Shown here piece after piece: positions 1 to 8,052 of a stretch of 33,864 nt of DNA. Source of the DNA: Gammaproteobacteria bacterium (GTDB lineage: Bacteria > Pseudomonadota > Gammaproteobacteria > Pseudomonadales > Azotimanducaceae). The DNA lies in the NCBI GenBank assembly GCA_028821125.1, contig JAPPHD010000023.1, forward strand, positions 1-33,864. Direction: 5' to 3'. The notes below the pieces were generated by a model, which saw only the letters and a list, made by a program, of their open reading frames with translations, was not told where the DNA came from and ran no database searches. The number at the start of each line of letters is the position of its first letter. The stretch's first letter is position 1. The position numbers were made by a program, and so were the translations under genes.

Positions 1-73
1 TTGCGGTCCCTCACCGTATCCAGATACGCTTTCGGAACCGCGCCTTGCATCTGCATGCTTGCGAACGCGCTGA

Positions 74-103
74 TCCCGAATTATCAGTTGGAAGGAGCAC
101 TAG
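74..103 (+). repeat. Dispersed repeat, copy A
   Basis: Positions 82-103 are identical to one arm of the palindrome at 9321-9370. Positions 74-100 match, in reverse orientation and base for base over 27 bp, positions 24925-24951. The element ends in CTAG and lies 45 bp upstream of the molybdoenzyme start. Shared ends of this kind suggest the terminus of an insertion sequence or a MITE. The preceding bases 1-73 hold no gene that I can support. Confidence 0.75.
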
Positions 104-147
104 TATCCGGCTACCCTGCGCTCGAGTAGCCGCCTGCAGCGAACCCC

Positions 148-2418
148 ATGGCTGACGAAGTGGTCGTCAATACCGTCTGTGCCCACAACTGCGGCGGGCG
201 CTCGCCGCTGGCCTGCACCATACGCGACGGCCGCCTGGTACGCGTCGCCCCCGCGGATCACCCCGACGTCCGCTATCAGGGCCTGTGCGTACGCTGCCTG
301 ACCCTGCCACAGTGGGTCTACGCCGAGGAACGCATCGCCACGCCCATGCGCCGCACGGGCGAGCGCGGCAGCGGCGAATTCGAGCCGGTGAGTTGGGACG
401 ATGCGCTGGACGAGATCGCCGCGCGTTTCACCGCGCTCATCGATGCCCACGGCGCCCGGAGCATCGCCTTTTCGCGCACCTCGGGCTCGTCGCAACTGGC
501 CAACTACAACCGCCTGGCCGCACTGATCGGCGGCGGCGGCAGCGCGAATTTCTTCGGCGGCGTGGACATGGCCGTACACATGGGCCTGAACAACGTGCTG
601 GGCTTCAAGGGCATGTTCGGCCAGGCGGCCAACGAATGGACAGACCGGCCCAACGCCCGCATCTTCCTGGTGTGGGGAAACAATCCCGCGGAAACGTCCA
701 TGACCTCCATGCGCTTTCTGCTCGACGCGCGTGAGGCCGGCACCGAGATCGTCGTCATCGATTCGCGCTACTCGGCAACCGCCATGCATGCCACCTGGTG
801 GATCGCGCCGCACCCCGGCACCGACCTGGCACTGGCGCTGGGAATGCTGCACGTGCTTGTCGACGAAAACCTGGTAGATGAACCGTTCGCCCGCAAATAC
901 ACCGTCGCCCCGCTGCTGGTCCGCACGGACAACGGCAGGTTCCTGCGCGAGTCCGACGTATCCGCGACCGGCTCGGACAGCGGGTATCTCGTGATGGATG
1001 CAACCGGCGCCCCCGGCAATTCCTCGGCAGTCTCCAGCCCTCGGCTGCGGGGCCGTTTCGAGGCCGGCGGCCACCCGGTGGCGACGGCTTTCACCCTGCT
1101 CGCCGAGCTGGTGGCCGACTATCCGCCCGACCGCGTCGCCGGCATCACCGGGGTCGCCGCCGCCGACATCCGAGAACTCGCCCGAACGTACGCCAACGGC
1201 CCCTCCACCATCGGCTTCGGCTATGGCGTCGACCGTTACCTGCACGCCGAGGTGCTCACTCGCGCCGCCGCTACCATGGCAGTGCTCACCGGCAACATCG
1301 GCAAGCCGGGCTGTGGCGTCGGCGTGCAAAGCCATGGCATCGGCAGCCGCATGGCTGCGCTCGGCCCCACGCCGCCTCTGCCGGACTGGGCCGTGACCGA
1401 GTCGATCCCAAACATCGAAGTCTGTTTCCGAAAACTCCCGGTGCGCGCGCTGTTCTGCCAGGGCGACTGGCTGAACCAGCGCATGGCGCACATGGCGCGA
1501 GCCCGTGAGTACCTGGAGGGCCTCGACTTCGTGGTAACAGTGGACCACTTCTGGCAGACCACCGCAGAGTGGTCCGACATCGTCCTGCCCGCCTCAACTT
1601 TCCTGGAAGGCCGGGAACGGGTGCGCGATGTGGCGATGGCCGGCAACAGCGTGATGCTGCGCCAGCCAGTCATTCCGCCGGTGGGCGATTCGCGCCCCGA
1701 CAGTGACATCGAGAAGGCACTAGCACAACGGCTGGGGCTGGGCGAGCACTTCGAATCCTCGTGCGAAGACATGGTGCGCGCGCAGATTGACGGCTCCACC
1801 GACCCGGCCATGCAGGGCATTACCTTCGACGGCCTGCTCGCCTCGGGCGGCGCCGCCGCGCTGAGGGTGCCGGACACGCCCAATGTGCAGTACCGGAACC
1901 TGGAGTTTCCAACGCCCACGGGGCGGGCGGAGTTTTACGTGGAAGCGCTCGCCCCGCTCGGTGAAGCCCTGCCCGTTTACCGGGAAGACCACGAGGCGTT
2001 GCGGGGCCACCCCGGCGCCGACCGCTACCCGTTGGTGCTCGTGCAGGCGCACGCGCGCCAACGTGCCCATTCGACCTTTTTCAATACCCGCTGGACCCTG
2101 GAGATCTGGCCGGAGCCGGTACTGGAGCTCAACCCCGCCGACGCCAGCGCGCGGGGATTGACCGACGGCGACCTGGCCGAAGCGTTCAACGCCCGCGGAA
2201 ACGTCGTGGCGCGCGTGGCGGTCAGCGCCGACTATCCCGCCGGCATGGCCAATCTGTCAGAGGGATGGAAGCAGAACCAGTACGTGGCCGGAAACGTGCA
2301 GGCACTGACCAACGGTGACATCAACCCCGCGCAACGGCACCTGTGGGGCCACGCCAACATTCCCTTCTACGACACCCGGGTGGAAGTGCGGCTATGGAAA
2401 CCGGAGCCGCCGCCGTGA
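148..2418 (+). CDS. DMSO-reductase-family molybdopterin oxidoreductase, catalytic subunit
   Basis: This 756-residue protein has the layout of a bis-MGD molybdoenzyme (DmsA/PhsA/formate-dehydrogenase superfamily). It starts with an Fe-S motif (C11, C15, later C47 and C50), has a large central cofactor-binding region (VWGNNPAETS near 175; the stretch around D140 is where the Mo ligand is expected) and ends with a dinucleotide-binding C-terminal domain. In DmsA-type enzymes the motif is C-x3-C-x3-C; here the third position is Ser19, with C23 close by. No Tat leader is visible, so it is probably cytoplasmic. The start codon of the ferredoxin-subunit gene overlaps the stop codon, so the two form a translationally coupled pair, and acyl-CoA dehydrogenases follow. 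No membrane anchor subunit is present. The superfamily assignment is firm; the substrate is unknown. Confidence 0.9.
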   Translation: MADEVVVNTVCAHNCGGRSPLACTIRDGRLVRVAPADHPDVRYQGLCVRCLTLPQWVYAEERIATPMRRTGERGSGEFEPVSWDDALDEIAARFTALIDAHGARSIAFSRTSGSSQLANYNRLAALIGGGGSANFFGGVDMAVHMGLNNVLGFKGMFGQAANEWTDRPNARIFLVWGNNPAETSMTSMRFLLDAREAGTEIVVIDSRYSATAMHATWWIAPHPGTDLALALGMLHVLVDENLVDEPFARKYTVAPLLVRTDNGRFLRESDVSATGSDSGYLVMDATGAPGNSSAVSSPRLRGRFEAGGHPVATAFTLLAELVADYPPDRVAGITGVAAADIRELARTYANGPSTIGFGYGVDRYLHAEVLTRAAATMAVLTGNIGKPGCGVGVQSHGIGSRMAALGPTPPLPDWAVTESIPNIEVCFRKLPVRALFCQGDWLNQRMAHMARAREYLEGLDFVVTVDHFWQTTAEWSDIVLPASTFLEGRERVRDVAMAGNSVMLRQPVIPPVGDSRPDSDIEKALAQRLGLGEHFESSCEDMVRAQIDGSTDPAMQGITFDGLLASGGAAALRVPDTPNVQYRNLEFPTPTGRAEFYVEALAPLGEALPVYREDHEALRGHPGADRYPLVLVQAHARQRAHSTFFNTRWTLEIWPEPVLELNPADASARGLTDGDLAEAFNARGNVVARVAVSADYPAGMANLSEGWKQNQYVAGNVQALTNGDINPAQRHLWGHANIPFYDTRVEVRLWKPEPPP

Positions 2419-3077
2419 CCCGGTGGGCCATGACGTTCGATCTCGACCGCTGCATCGGCTGCTGGGCCTGCGCGGTGGCCTGCAAGGCGGAAAACAGCGT
2501 CGGGGAAGGGCTCTGGTGGCAACAGGTCGACTCCGTCGGCGGCACCCGGCGCGACATCGCCGCCGGCACGTTCCCCAAACCGGAAAAGCACTACCGGCCG
2601 CGCAACTGCTTCCACTGCGCCGATCCGCCCTGCCTGCCCGCCTGTCCGGAGGGCGCCATAAACCAACGCCCGGACGGCATCGTGAGCATCGACTACGACG
2701 CCTGCACCGGCTGCGGCGAATGCATACCGGCCTGCCCCTACGACGCCATCGGCCTCAACAGAACCGCTCCCCGCCTCCCGCACGGGCTGGAAAACGGGCA
2801 CGGCGACGCCGCCGTGCCGCCCCGCCCGGCGGGCGTTGCGGAAAAGTGCACGTTCTGCACGCACCGCCTGGACCGCGGCGAGGACCCTGCCTGCATGGCC
2901 GCCTGTCCCACCCAGGTCATCAGCTTCGGCGACCTCGAAGACGGCAACAGCACGGTGGCCGAGCATGCCTCCCGACACACCGCGCACCGTCCCCGGGAGA
3001 GCTCCGGCGCCCAACCGTCGGCCTGGTACCTCCCCTACTCCATCGGCTCACGCCAAAGACGCAGCGGCAGGAGCTAG
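2415..3077 (+). CDS. Four-cluster [4Fe-4S] ferredoxin subunit (DmsB/PhsB/NrfC type)
   Basis: The protein carries sixteen cysteines arranged as four cluster motifs: C13/16/19/23, C65/68/73/77, C97/100/103/107 and C155/158/170/174. This is the electron-transfer subunit expected next to a DMSO-reductase-family catalytic subunit, passing electrons between the Mo centre and an unknown partner. I chose GTG at 2415 because it overlaps the upstream TGA (GTGA) and has GGAG about 8 nt before it; ATG codons at 2394 and 2430 are alternatives. The C-terminal 40 residues are polar and low in complexity. No DmsC/NrfD-like anchor follows, so the complex is either soluble or uses an anchor encoded elsewhere. 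Confidence 0.88.
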   Translation: MTRWAMTFDLDRCIGCWACAVACKAENSVGEGLWWQQVDSVGGTRRDIAAGTFPKPEKHYRPRNCFHCADPPCLPACPEGAINQRPDGIVSIDYDACTGCGECIPACPYDAIGLNRTAPRLPHGLENGHGDAAVPPRPAGVAEKCTFCTHRLDRGEDPACMAACPTQVISFGDLEDGNSTVAEHASRHTAHRPRESSGAQPSAWYLPYSIGSRQRRSGRS

Positions 3078-3153
3078 TGCTAGATGCGGACGAGGTTCAG
3101 CAGGTATTCTGCGCCCCCAAATCGCTCAATCGGATGCTTGGTGGAAGAACGTA

Positions 3154-4353
3154 GTGGTTGACCTGTGCGCGGACGACACCCCGGAACTCAGGGCGTGGCG
3201 CCGGGAGGTTCGCGATTTCCTACAGGAAGCGCTGCCCGAGCCCTGGACGTTCTGGTACGACTACGATGAGAACCCCGAGTCCTGGGAACGCTATCTCGCT
3301 TTCTGGCGCAAGGTAGGGAAGAAGCGGTGGACGGCCCTGACCTGGCCCGCCGAGTACTACGGCCTCGGCCGCCCGGCCATCGAAAAATGGATCCTGGAAG
3401 AAGAGTTCGTCAACCACGACGTGCCCACCTACCCGGTGATCGGCATGCACGTCTCCGGCTACCTGTTACGCCACGGCACCCACGAACAACGCCTGAAGCA
3501 CCTGAAGGGCATCGCTGACGCCACAGTGCTCTGGGGCGAAGGGTACAGCGAGCCGGGCGCGGGGTCGGACCTGGCAGGACTGACCACCAAAGCACACCGC
3601 GACGGCGACGAATGGGTAATCAACGGCCAGAAAACCCTGGGCACCGCCGCCCACTTCTGCCAGTGGATGTCGGTACTGGCCCGCACCGACCCCGATGCCC
3701 CCCGCCATGCGGGCATTTCCTGTTTCCTGGTGCCGCTCGATGCGCCGGGCGTCGAGATGCTGCCCCTGGACAACATGGCCGACGGCCGCCAGAACATGAC
3801 CTACTTCGATGACGTGCGCGTACCGGCAGACAGCCTGCTCGGCGATGAGAACCAGGCCTGGACGCAGATCTGGTTCGGCATGGGCGGCGACCGGCTCGAC
3901 AACGCCGGCCCCAGCCTCGGCCCCCACAGCATGCGCATCGTACCGCTTTTGAACCGGGTCATCCGCTACTGTACCCGGACCTCCCGTGGCGGCCGCCGCC
4001 TTGCCGACGACCCGGTGGTGCGCCAGCAGCTCGGCGAACTCATGATGGGCGTGGAGGCCATCAGGCTGCAGGCCTGCGAGATGCACGGCATCGCGCAATC
4101 GGGCCGGCCGAGCCGCTTCGGTGAGGCGTCAATGCACATGCACCAGGCCGTCTTCAAGGAGTTCTGGCCGCACCTCGCGCAGGTGTGCATGGAGATCGTC
4201 GGCCCCATGGCGCAGATACAGGGCGGCCGATGGGCTCAGCTCAACGGCGACATCGAGCACTACTTCAGGGCCTCGTTCGGCAACCACGCCGGCGGCACTT
4301 CCCAGCTCAAGCGCATGGTTCTGGCCACCCGCGGCCTCGACCTGCCGCGCTGA
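3154..4353 (+). CDS. Acyl-CoA dehydrogenase, probable subunit of a heteromer
   Basis: A 399-residue acyl-CoA dehydrogenase (FAD-dependent alpha,beta-desaturation of acyl-CoA thioesters). Visible motifs are GEGYSEPGAGSDLAGL near 118-133, the middle-domain segment WVINGQKTLGTAAHF, and a C-terminal GGTSQLKR. The canonical catalytic Glu of medium-chain enzymes (YEGTS) is Gly here (AGGTSQ), but D246 in GGDRLDNAG falls where isovaleryl-CoA dehydrogenase keeps its base. The GTG start at 3154 gives a normal length; the open frame runs further upstream only through the ferredoxin gene. The next gene, 15 bp away, is a second, divergent acyl-CoA dehydrogenase, as in the FadE26/FadE27-type alpha2beta2 enzymes of steroid side-chain degradation. 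Confidence 0.88.
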   Translation: MVDLCADDTPELRAWRREVRDFLQEALPEPWTFWYDYDENPESWERYLAFWRKVGKKRWTALTWPAEYYGLGRPAIEKWILEEEFVNHDVPTYPVIGMHVSGYLLRHGTHEQRLKHLKGIADATVLWGEGYSEPGAGSDLAGLTTKAHRDGDEWVINGQKTLGTAAHFCQWMSVLARTDPDAPRHAGISCFLVPLDAPGVEMLPLDNMADGRQNMTYFDDVRVPADSLLGDENQAWTQIWFGMGGDRLDNAGPSLGPHSMRIVPLLNRVIRYCTRTSRGGRRLADDPVVRQQLGELMMGVEAIRLQACEMHGIAQSGRPSRFGEASMHMHQAVFKEFWPHLAQVCMEIVGPMAQIQGGRWAQLNGDIEHYFRASFGNHAGGTSQLKRMVLATRGLDLPR

Positions 4354-4368
4354 CACCGGAGAGCCGCC

Positions 4369-5505
4369 ATGGGCATCGATCTGCAGCTCAGCGAGGAACA
4401 GGAACTCATCGGCACCACCGCAAACGAGTTCTTCGAGAAGCAATGCCCGCCGAAGCTGGTGCGCGAGTATGAATCGGGCTCACCGGAGTTCCCCGAGGCG
4501 CTCTGGCGGGAGATGGCCGGTCTGGGCTGGCTCGGCATGCCGTTTCCGGAACGCTACGGCGGGCTGGAGCTGGCCATGCTCGACATGGTTCCGCTGTATG
4601 TCGAACTCGGGCGCCACCTGGTGCCCTGCCCGGTGCTCGATACCGTGGCGCTAGCCGGCTCCCTCGTCTACGCGCTCGGCAGCGACGAGCAGAAAAAGAC
4701 GCTGCTGCCGGGAATCGCCCGCGGTGATTCGACAATCGCTTCCGCCATCATGGAGCCGGACGGGGGATACGGGCCCGAGGCAATCCAGGTCAGGGCCACG
4801 CGCAACGGATCGGGTTTCCTGCTCAACGGAACCAAGGTGCTGGTCGCCTGCGCGCACTCCGCCGGCAGGCTGGTGTGCGCGGCAAGAACGGCGACGGGTG
4901 TAGATGAACACGGCATTTCCCTGTTTCTGGTCGATCCCCGGGCCCCCGGCGCAACCATCGAGCGCACGCCGAACATCGCCGGCTACCCGCTCTATGCGAT
5001 CGGCTTCGAGAACGTCTCCGTCGCGGAAGACGCCGTGCTCGGGGAAGTCGATGCGGCATGGCCGGCCCTGTATGGGACATCGATGAAAGCCGCGGTGCTG
5101 CAATCGGCGATGGTCGTCGGCGCCGGCGAGCGCCTGCTGGCCATGACCACGGATTACGCCAGGGAGCGCGAGCAGTTCGGCAAACCGATAGGAAAGTACC
5201 AGGCGGTACAGTACCTCTGTACGGACATCGCCATACACTGCCACCAGACCCGGCTGCTCACCCTGCAGGCCGCCTGGCGCATCGACTCAGGGAGGCCCTT
5301 TCTGCGCGAGTCGGCGCTTGCCAAGGCCTCCGCCAGCCGGGCCGCCGGCGCCATGACTTTCGCCGCCCACGAGGTGCACGCCGGCGTCGCCTTCGTCACC
5401 GACTACGACCTGCAGCTTTACACCCGCCGCGCCAAGCACTGGGAATACAACCTGGGGGACCTGCGCTACCACCTCGACCGGGCCTGCGCGGAAAGCGGGC
5501 TGTAG
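4369..5505 (+). CDS. Acyl-CoA dehydrogenase, probable second subunit
   Basis: A 378-residue acyl-CoA dehydrogenase of the smaller, divergent type that pairs with a larger partner. The N-terminal helical domain is clear (LSEEQELI, LGWLGMPFPERYGGLELAM), and the C-terminal domain has REREQFGKPIGKYQAVQ and an RRAK motif. The position of the canonical YEGTS glutamate reads NLGD, so the usual base is absent, and no acidic residue is obvious at the alternative site. This supports a heteromer in which the other subunit supplies the base. The start ATG is 15 bp after the previous stop codon. The gene ends inside a 22-bp tandem repeat. It is likely co-transcribed with the three genes upstream. Confidence 0.87.
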   Translation: MGIDLQLSEEQELIGTTANEFFEKQCPPKLVREYESGSPEFPEALWREMAGLGWLGMPFPERYGGLELAMLDMVPLYVELGRHLVPCPVLDTVALAGSLVYALGSDEQKKTLLPGIARGDSTIASAIMEPDGGYGPEAIQVRATRNGSGFLLNGTKVLVACAHSAGRLVCAARTATGVDEHGISLFLVDPRAPGATIERTPNIAGYPLYAIGFENVSVAEDAVLGEVDAAWPALYGTSMKAAVLQSAMVVGAGERLLAMTTDYAREREQFGKPIGKYQAVQYLCTDIAIHCHQTRLLTLQAAWRIDSGRPFLRESALAKASASRAAGAMTFAAHEVHAGVAFVTDYDLQLYTRRAKHWEYNLGDLRYHLDRACAESGL

Positions 5506-5530
5506 GTACGCGGAAAGCGGCCCGTAGGCA
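5487..5530. repeat. 22-bp tandem duplication at a gene end
   Basis: Copies at 5487-5508 and 5509-5530 share 19 of 22 bases (both begin CGCGGAAAGCGG). The stop codon of the acyl-CoA dehydrogenase lies in copy 1. The second copy fills most of the 37-bp gap between two convergent genes. Confidence 0.8.
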
Positions 5531-5542
5531 GAGGCCGCGCGG

Positions 5543-6766
5543 TTAAACCTCCCACACCAGGGGCAGGCTGCCGAGAGTGACCTGCCCGGCGTCATAGGCA
5601 AGTTCCGCACCCTCCCGGAGGCGGAACGGCGGCACCCTCTCGAGCATCTGCGTCACCGCAATGCGCAGTTCGCGGCGCGCGAGATGCGAGCCGGCACAGC
5701 GATGCACGCCGGCACCGAAACCCAGATGGGGGTTCGGTGCGCGGTGGAAGTCGATCCGGTCCGGGTCGGGAATGCTCGCCGCGTCGTGGCTGGCCAGGTA
5801 GGTGGCGCACATGACATGGTCGCCCTCGCGCATCTGCACGCCGTGAAACACATGGTCACGGGCCAGCACGCGGCTGGTGTTGATCCAACTGTGGTAGCGC
5901 ACCAGTTCCTCGATGGCTTCGGGGATCAGGTCGGGGTTGTCGCGCAGCCGCTGCTGTTCGGCGGGATGCTCCGCCAGGTAGCGGAATACATGGCCGAGAC
6001 CCGCCGTAACCGTGTCGAGGCCGGCCAGGAACAGCAGGAAGCCCATGTCTTCCAGCTTGTCCCGGGCGATGGGCTCGCCGTCGATGTGCGCCTTGACCAA
6101 CTGGCTCAGCAGGTCATCGCCGGGGTTCGCCCGCTTTTGTTCCACCAGCTCGGCGATCATCGATGCGACCTTGACCCCCGCGGCCTGCCGTTCCTCGGTG
6201 GTCTTGCCCTGGAACATGGTCCGCTCCCACTTCGAGAACTGTTCGCGCCGCTCAAGCGGAAATCCGACCAGTTCCATGAGCGCGATGATCGGAAACACGC
6301 GCGCGTACTCGACCATGAAGTCCACGGAACCGTTCCCGGCAAACCCGTCTATGATTTCCGCGGAGAGTTTTCTGAGCGGTGCTTCCAGGCCGTTGATCAT
6401 CTTCGGCGAGAACTCCGAGGCCAGGAGCTTTCGGTATTTCGTGTGCTCGGGCGGGTCGAGTTCGAGGGGAACCAGCTTGCGCGGCCATACGTTCGTGCCG
6501 CCACCCACGATAATGCGGCTGGAAAACACTTCGCCGTTCTGGAAAACCTCGCGCATCAATTCCGCGGTCTGCACGACCCAGGTGCCCGTAACCCGGCCCG
6601 GCCGCCAGTCTCTGGGCAGATAGAACAGGTCCGGCGCCTGCTCGCGAATACGATCGAGAAGCGCGTATGGCGCCTTCAGTTCTTCCAGGGGATACTCCGG
6701 TTCGAAGTCACAGACAAGCTCCGGCGGCACGTGGTCTGGAATCGTGTACGCAACTGCTTCAGCCAT
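5543..6766 (-). CDS. Cytochrome P450
   Basis: A 407-residue soluble bacterial P450. It has the I-helix oxygen-activation motif AGLDT (248-252), the K-helix ExxR (E287-R290) and the haem loop LGFGAGVHRCAG with the thiolate ligand C357. It would hydroxylate a hydrophobic substrate with electrons from a ferredoxin and reductase, neither of which is adjacent. The start is supported by GGAGG about 8 nt upstream. The gene converges on the acyl-CoA dehydrogenase operon and diverges from the crotonase gene. The AGxDT/HRCAG style and length resemble CYP families active on terpenoids and steroids, but the substrate cannot be read from sequence alone. Confidence 0.93.
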   Translation of the reverse strand: MAEAVAYTIPDHVPPELVCDFEPEYPLEELKAPYALLDRIREQAPDLFYLPRDWRPGRVTGTWVVQTAELMREVFQNGEVFSSRIIVGGGTNVWPRKLVPLELDPPEHTKYRKLLASEFSPKMINGLEAPLRKLSAEIIDGFAGNGSVDFMVEYARVFPIIALMELVGFPLERREQFSKWERTMFQGKTTEERQAAGVKVASMIAELVEQKRANPGDDLLSQLVKAHIDGEPIARDKLEDMGFLLFLAGLDTVTAGLGHVFRYLAEHPAEQQRLRDNPDLIPEAIEELVRYHSWINTSRVLARDHVFHGVQMREGDHVMCATYLASHDAASIPDPDRIDFHRAPNPHLGFGAGVHRCAGSHLARRELRIAVTQMLERVPPFRLREGAELAYDAGQVTLGSLPLVWEV

Positions 6767-6922
6767 GGCATGCCTCCAAGAATGATTGCTCCCTCCAGAA
6801 TAAAGTTAACCCATTAGCCTGGGCTTGCCCACCATGACCGCCGGCCGCTCGCGTACCCCAGTCGATGCATCCCCTACAGCGATGGGCTATAAAGGCCGCT
6901 TGCTGAAACAGGAGACCGGAGC

Positions 6923-7708
6923 ATGGACAGGATCGGCGATGTCGCCATCGAGATTCACGATCACGTGGCGCTGGTGGAAATCCAGCGGCCGCCGAACAAC
7001 TTTTTCGACGAGGACCTGATTCATGCATTGGGGGACGCCTTTCACCGCATGGACGAGACCCCGGAGGTTCGCGCCCTGGTACTGGCCGCCCAGGGCAAGC
7101 ACTTCTGTGCCGGCCGCAACTTCGCGAGCCCAAAGACGGAACGCGAAACCAAGGACCGGCCCGAGGGCTGGGGCAACGAGCTGTATGCCGCCGCGGTGCG
7201 CCTGTTCGAAGCGAAAAAACCCGTCATCGGCGCCATCCAGGGCGCCGCGGTCGGCGGCGGCTTCGGGCTCGCCGTCATGCCGGACTTCCGGATCGTGTGC
7301 CCCGAGGCGCGGTTCACCGCCAACTTCGTCAAGCTGGGTTTTCATCCCGGCTTCGGCCTGACCCACACCCTGCCCCGCCTGATCGGCCGGCAGAAGGCAA
7401 GCCTGCTGTTCCTCACAGGACGGCGCATCAACGGCGAGACGGCTTACGAGTGGGGGCTGGCCGACATCCTCACCGACGCCGCCTCGCTACGCAGCCGGGC
7501 CATGGAATTCGCCGCCGAGATCGCCGAGAACGCGCCGTTATCGCTGTTGACCATACGTGCGGCCATGCGCGAGGGGCTCGCCCAGCAGGTACGTGAGCAG
7601 ACCGACAAGGAATGGGCCGAACAGAAGTGGCTGCAGTCGACCGATGACCACAAGGAAGGCATTCGAGCGGTCGCCGAGCGGCGCGTCGGGAATTTCACCG
7701 GCAAATAG
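6923..7708 (+). CDS. Crotonase-fold protein (enoyl-CoA hydratase/isomerase family)
   Basis: 261 residues with the crotonase oxyanion-hole elements HFCAGRN and GAAVGGGFGLAV and the later PRLIGRQKASLLFLTGRRI helix region. Compared with rat enoyl-CoA hydratase, the two catalytic glutamates (E144 in GGGCELA, E164 in GQPE) are replaced by Gly and Phe, so plain hydratase activity is unlikely. Other crotonase chemistries (isomerase, hydrolase, retro-Claisen) remain possible. The start ATG follows two purine-rich stretches (GGAG at 6911, CGGAG at 6917), and a TATAAA lies at 6888. The gene is divergent from the P450. Confidence 0.88.
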   Translation: MDRIGDVAIEIHDHVALVEIQRPPNNFFDEDLIHALGDAFHRMDETPEVRALVLAAQGKHFCAGRNFASPKTERETKDRPEGWGNELYAAAVRLFEAKKPVIGAIQGAAVGGGFGLAVMPDFRIVCPEARFTANFVKLGFHPGFGLTHTLPRLIGRQKASLLFLTGRRINGETAYEWGLADILTDAASLRSRAMEFAAEIAENAPLSLLTIRAAMREGLAQQVREQTDKEWAEQKWLQSTDDHKEGIRAVAERRVGNFTGK

Positions 7709-7798
7709 GGGCAGCAAGCGCTGCATCCAGGTCTTGGGAGCGAGCGGTTCGAGAACGACGTGGGTCGTGCCGTTGCGCAACGGCTGCTTGGCGAGCAA
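7709..7798 (-). pseudogene. IS91-like transposase scrap
   Basis: Read on the minus strand, this stretch encodes AKQPLRNGTTHVVLEPL. It resembles the motif (YRDGTTHVVFEPLDF) near the C-terminus of IS91/ISCR-type Y2 transposases. Only about 30 codons are recognisable, immediately after the crotonase stop codon, with no start and no HUH or tyrosine motifs. It marks the left edge of a small accessory island. The assignment rests on one short motif. Confidence 0.4.
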
Positions 7799-7870
7799 AG
7801 CTGAAGCGAGGGTTCCGGCTGCGCCGGAACGGTGCGCAAGGTCAGTGCCTGGCGGGCTCCCGCAGCAGGC

Positions 7871-7985
7871 TCGACAAATCACCGATTGAATGCTCGACAT
7901 TTATCCGGTTATTTTTTCGACAAATCACCGGTTGACAGTTCGCCAAATCACAGGTTAGATAGTCGTCAAATCACTGGTTGAGTGG
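7871..7985. repeat. Five 23-bp tandem repeats (iteron-like)
   Basis: Units start at 7871, 7894, 7917, 7940 and 7963, an exact 23-bp period. The conserved core is close to TCGACAAATCACCGGTTGA; unit 2 is the most degenerate. The array ends 67 bp before the start of the ATPase gene. Period and position fit protein-binding iterons or operators. There are no unique spacers, so it is not a CRISPR. Confidence 0.85.
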
Positions 7986-8052
7986 TTGGTGCGCCGTCGA
8001 TTTCGCAGTTTGGCGGCCCAAGCCAGCAATTCAGCGCGAAGTTGTCTTGACC

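Noticed and set aside
1-56. Partial minus-strand frame starting MQMQGAVPKAYLDTVRDR
   Set aside because: Too short and without recognisable similarity; it may be part of an element end at the window edge.
100-1548. A 482-codon open frame on the minus strand
   Set aside because: It lies antisense within the molybdoenzyme gene, has no family motif, and is explained by the high GC content.
7871-7985. Possible CRISPR array
   Set aside because: The units abut with no unique spacers and no cas genes are near.
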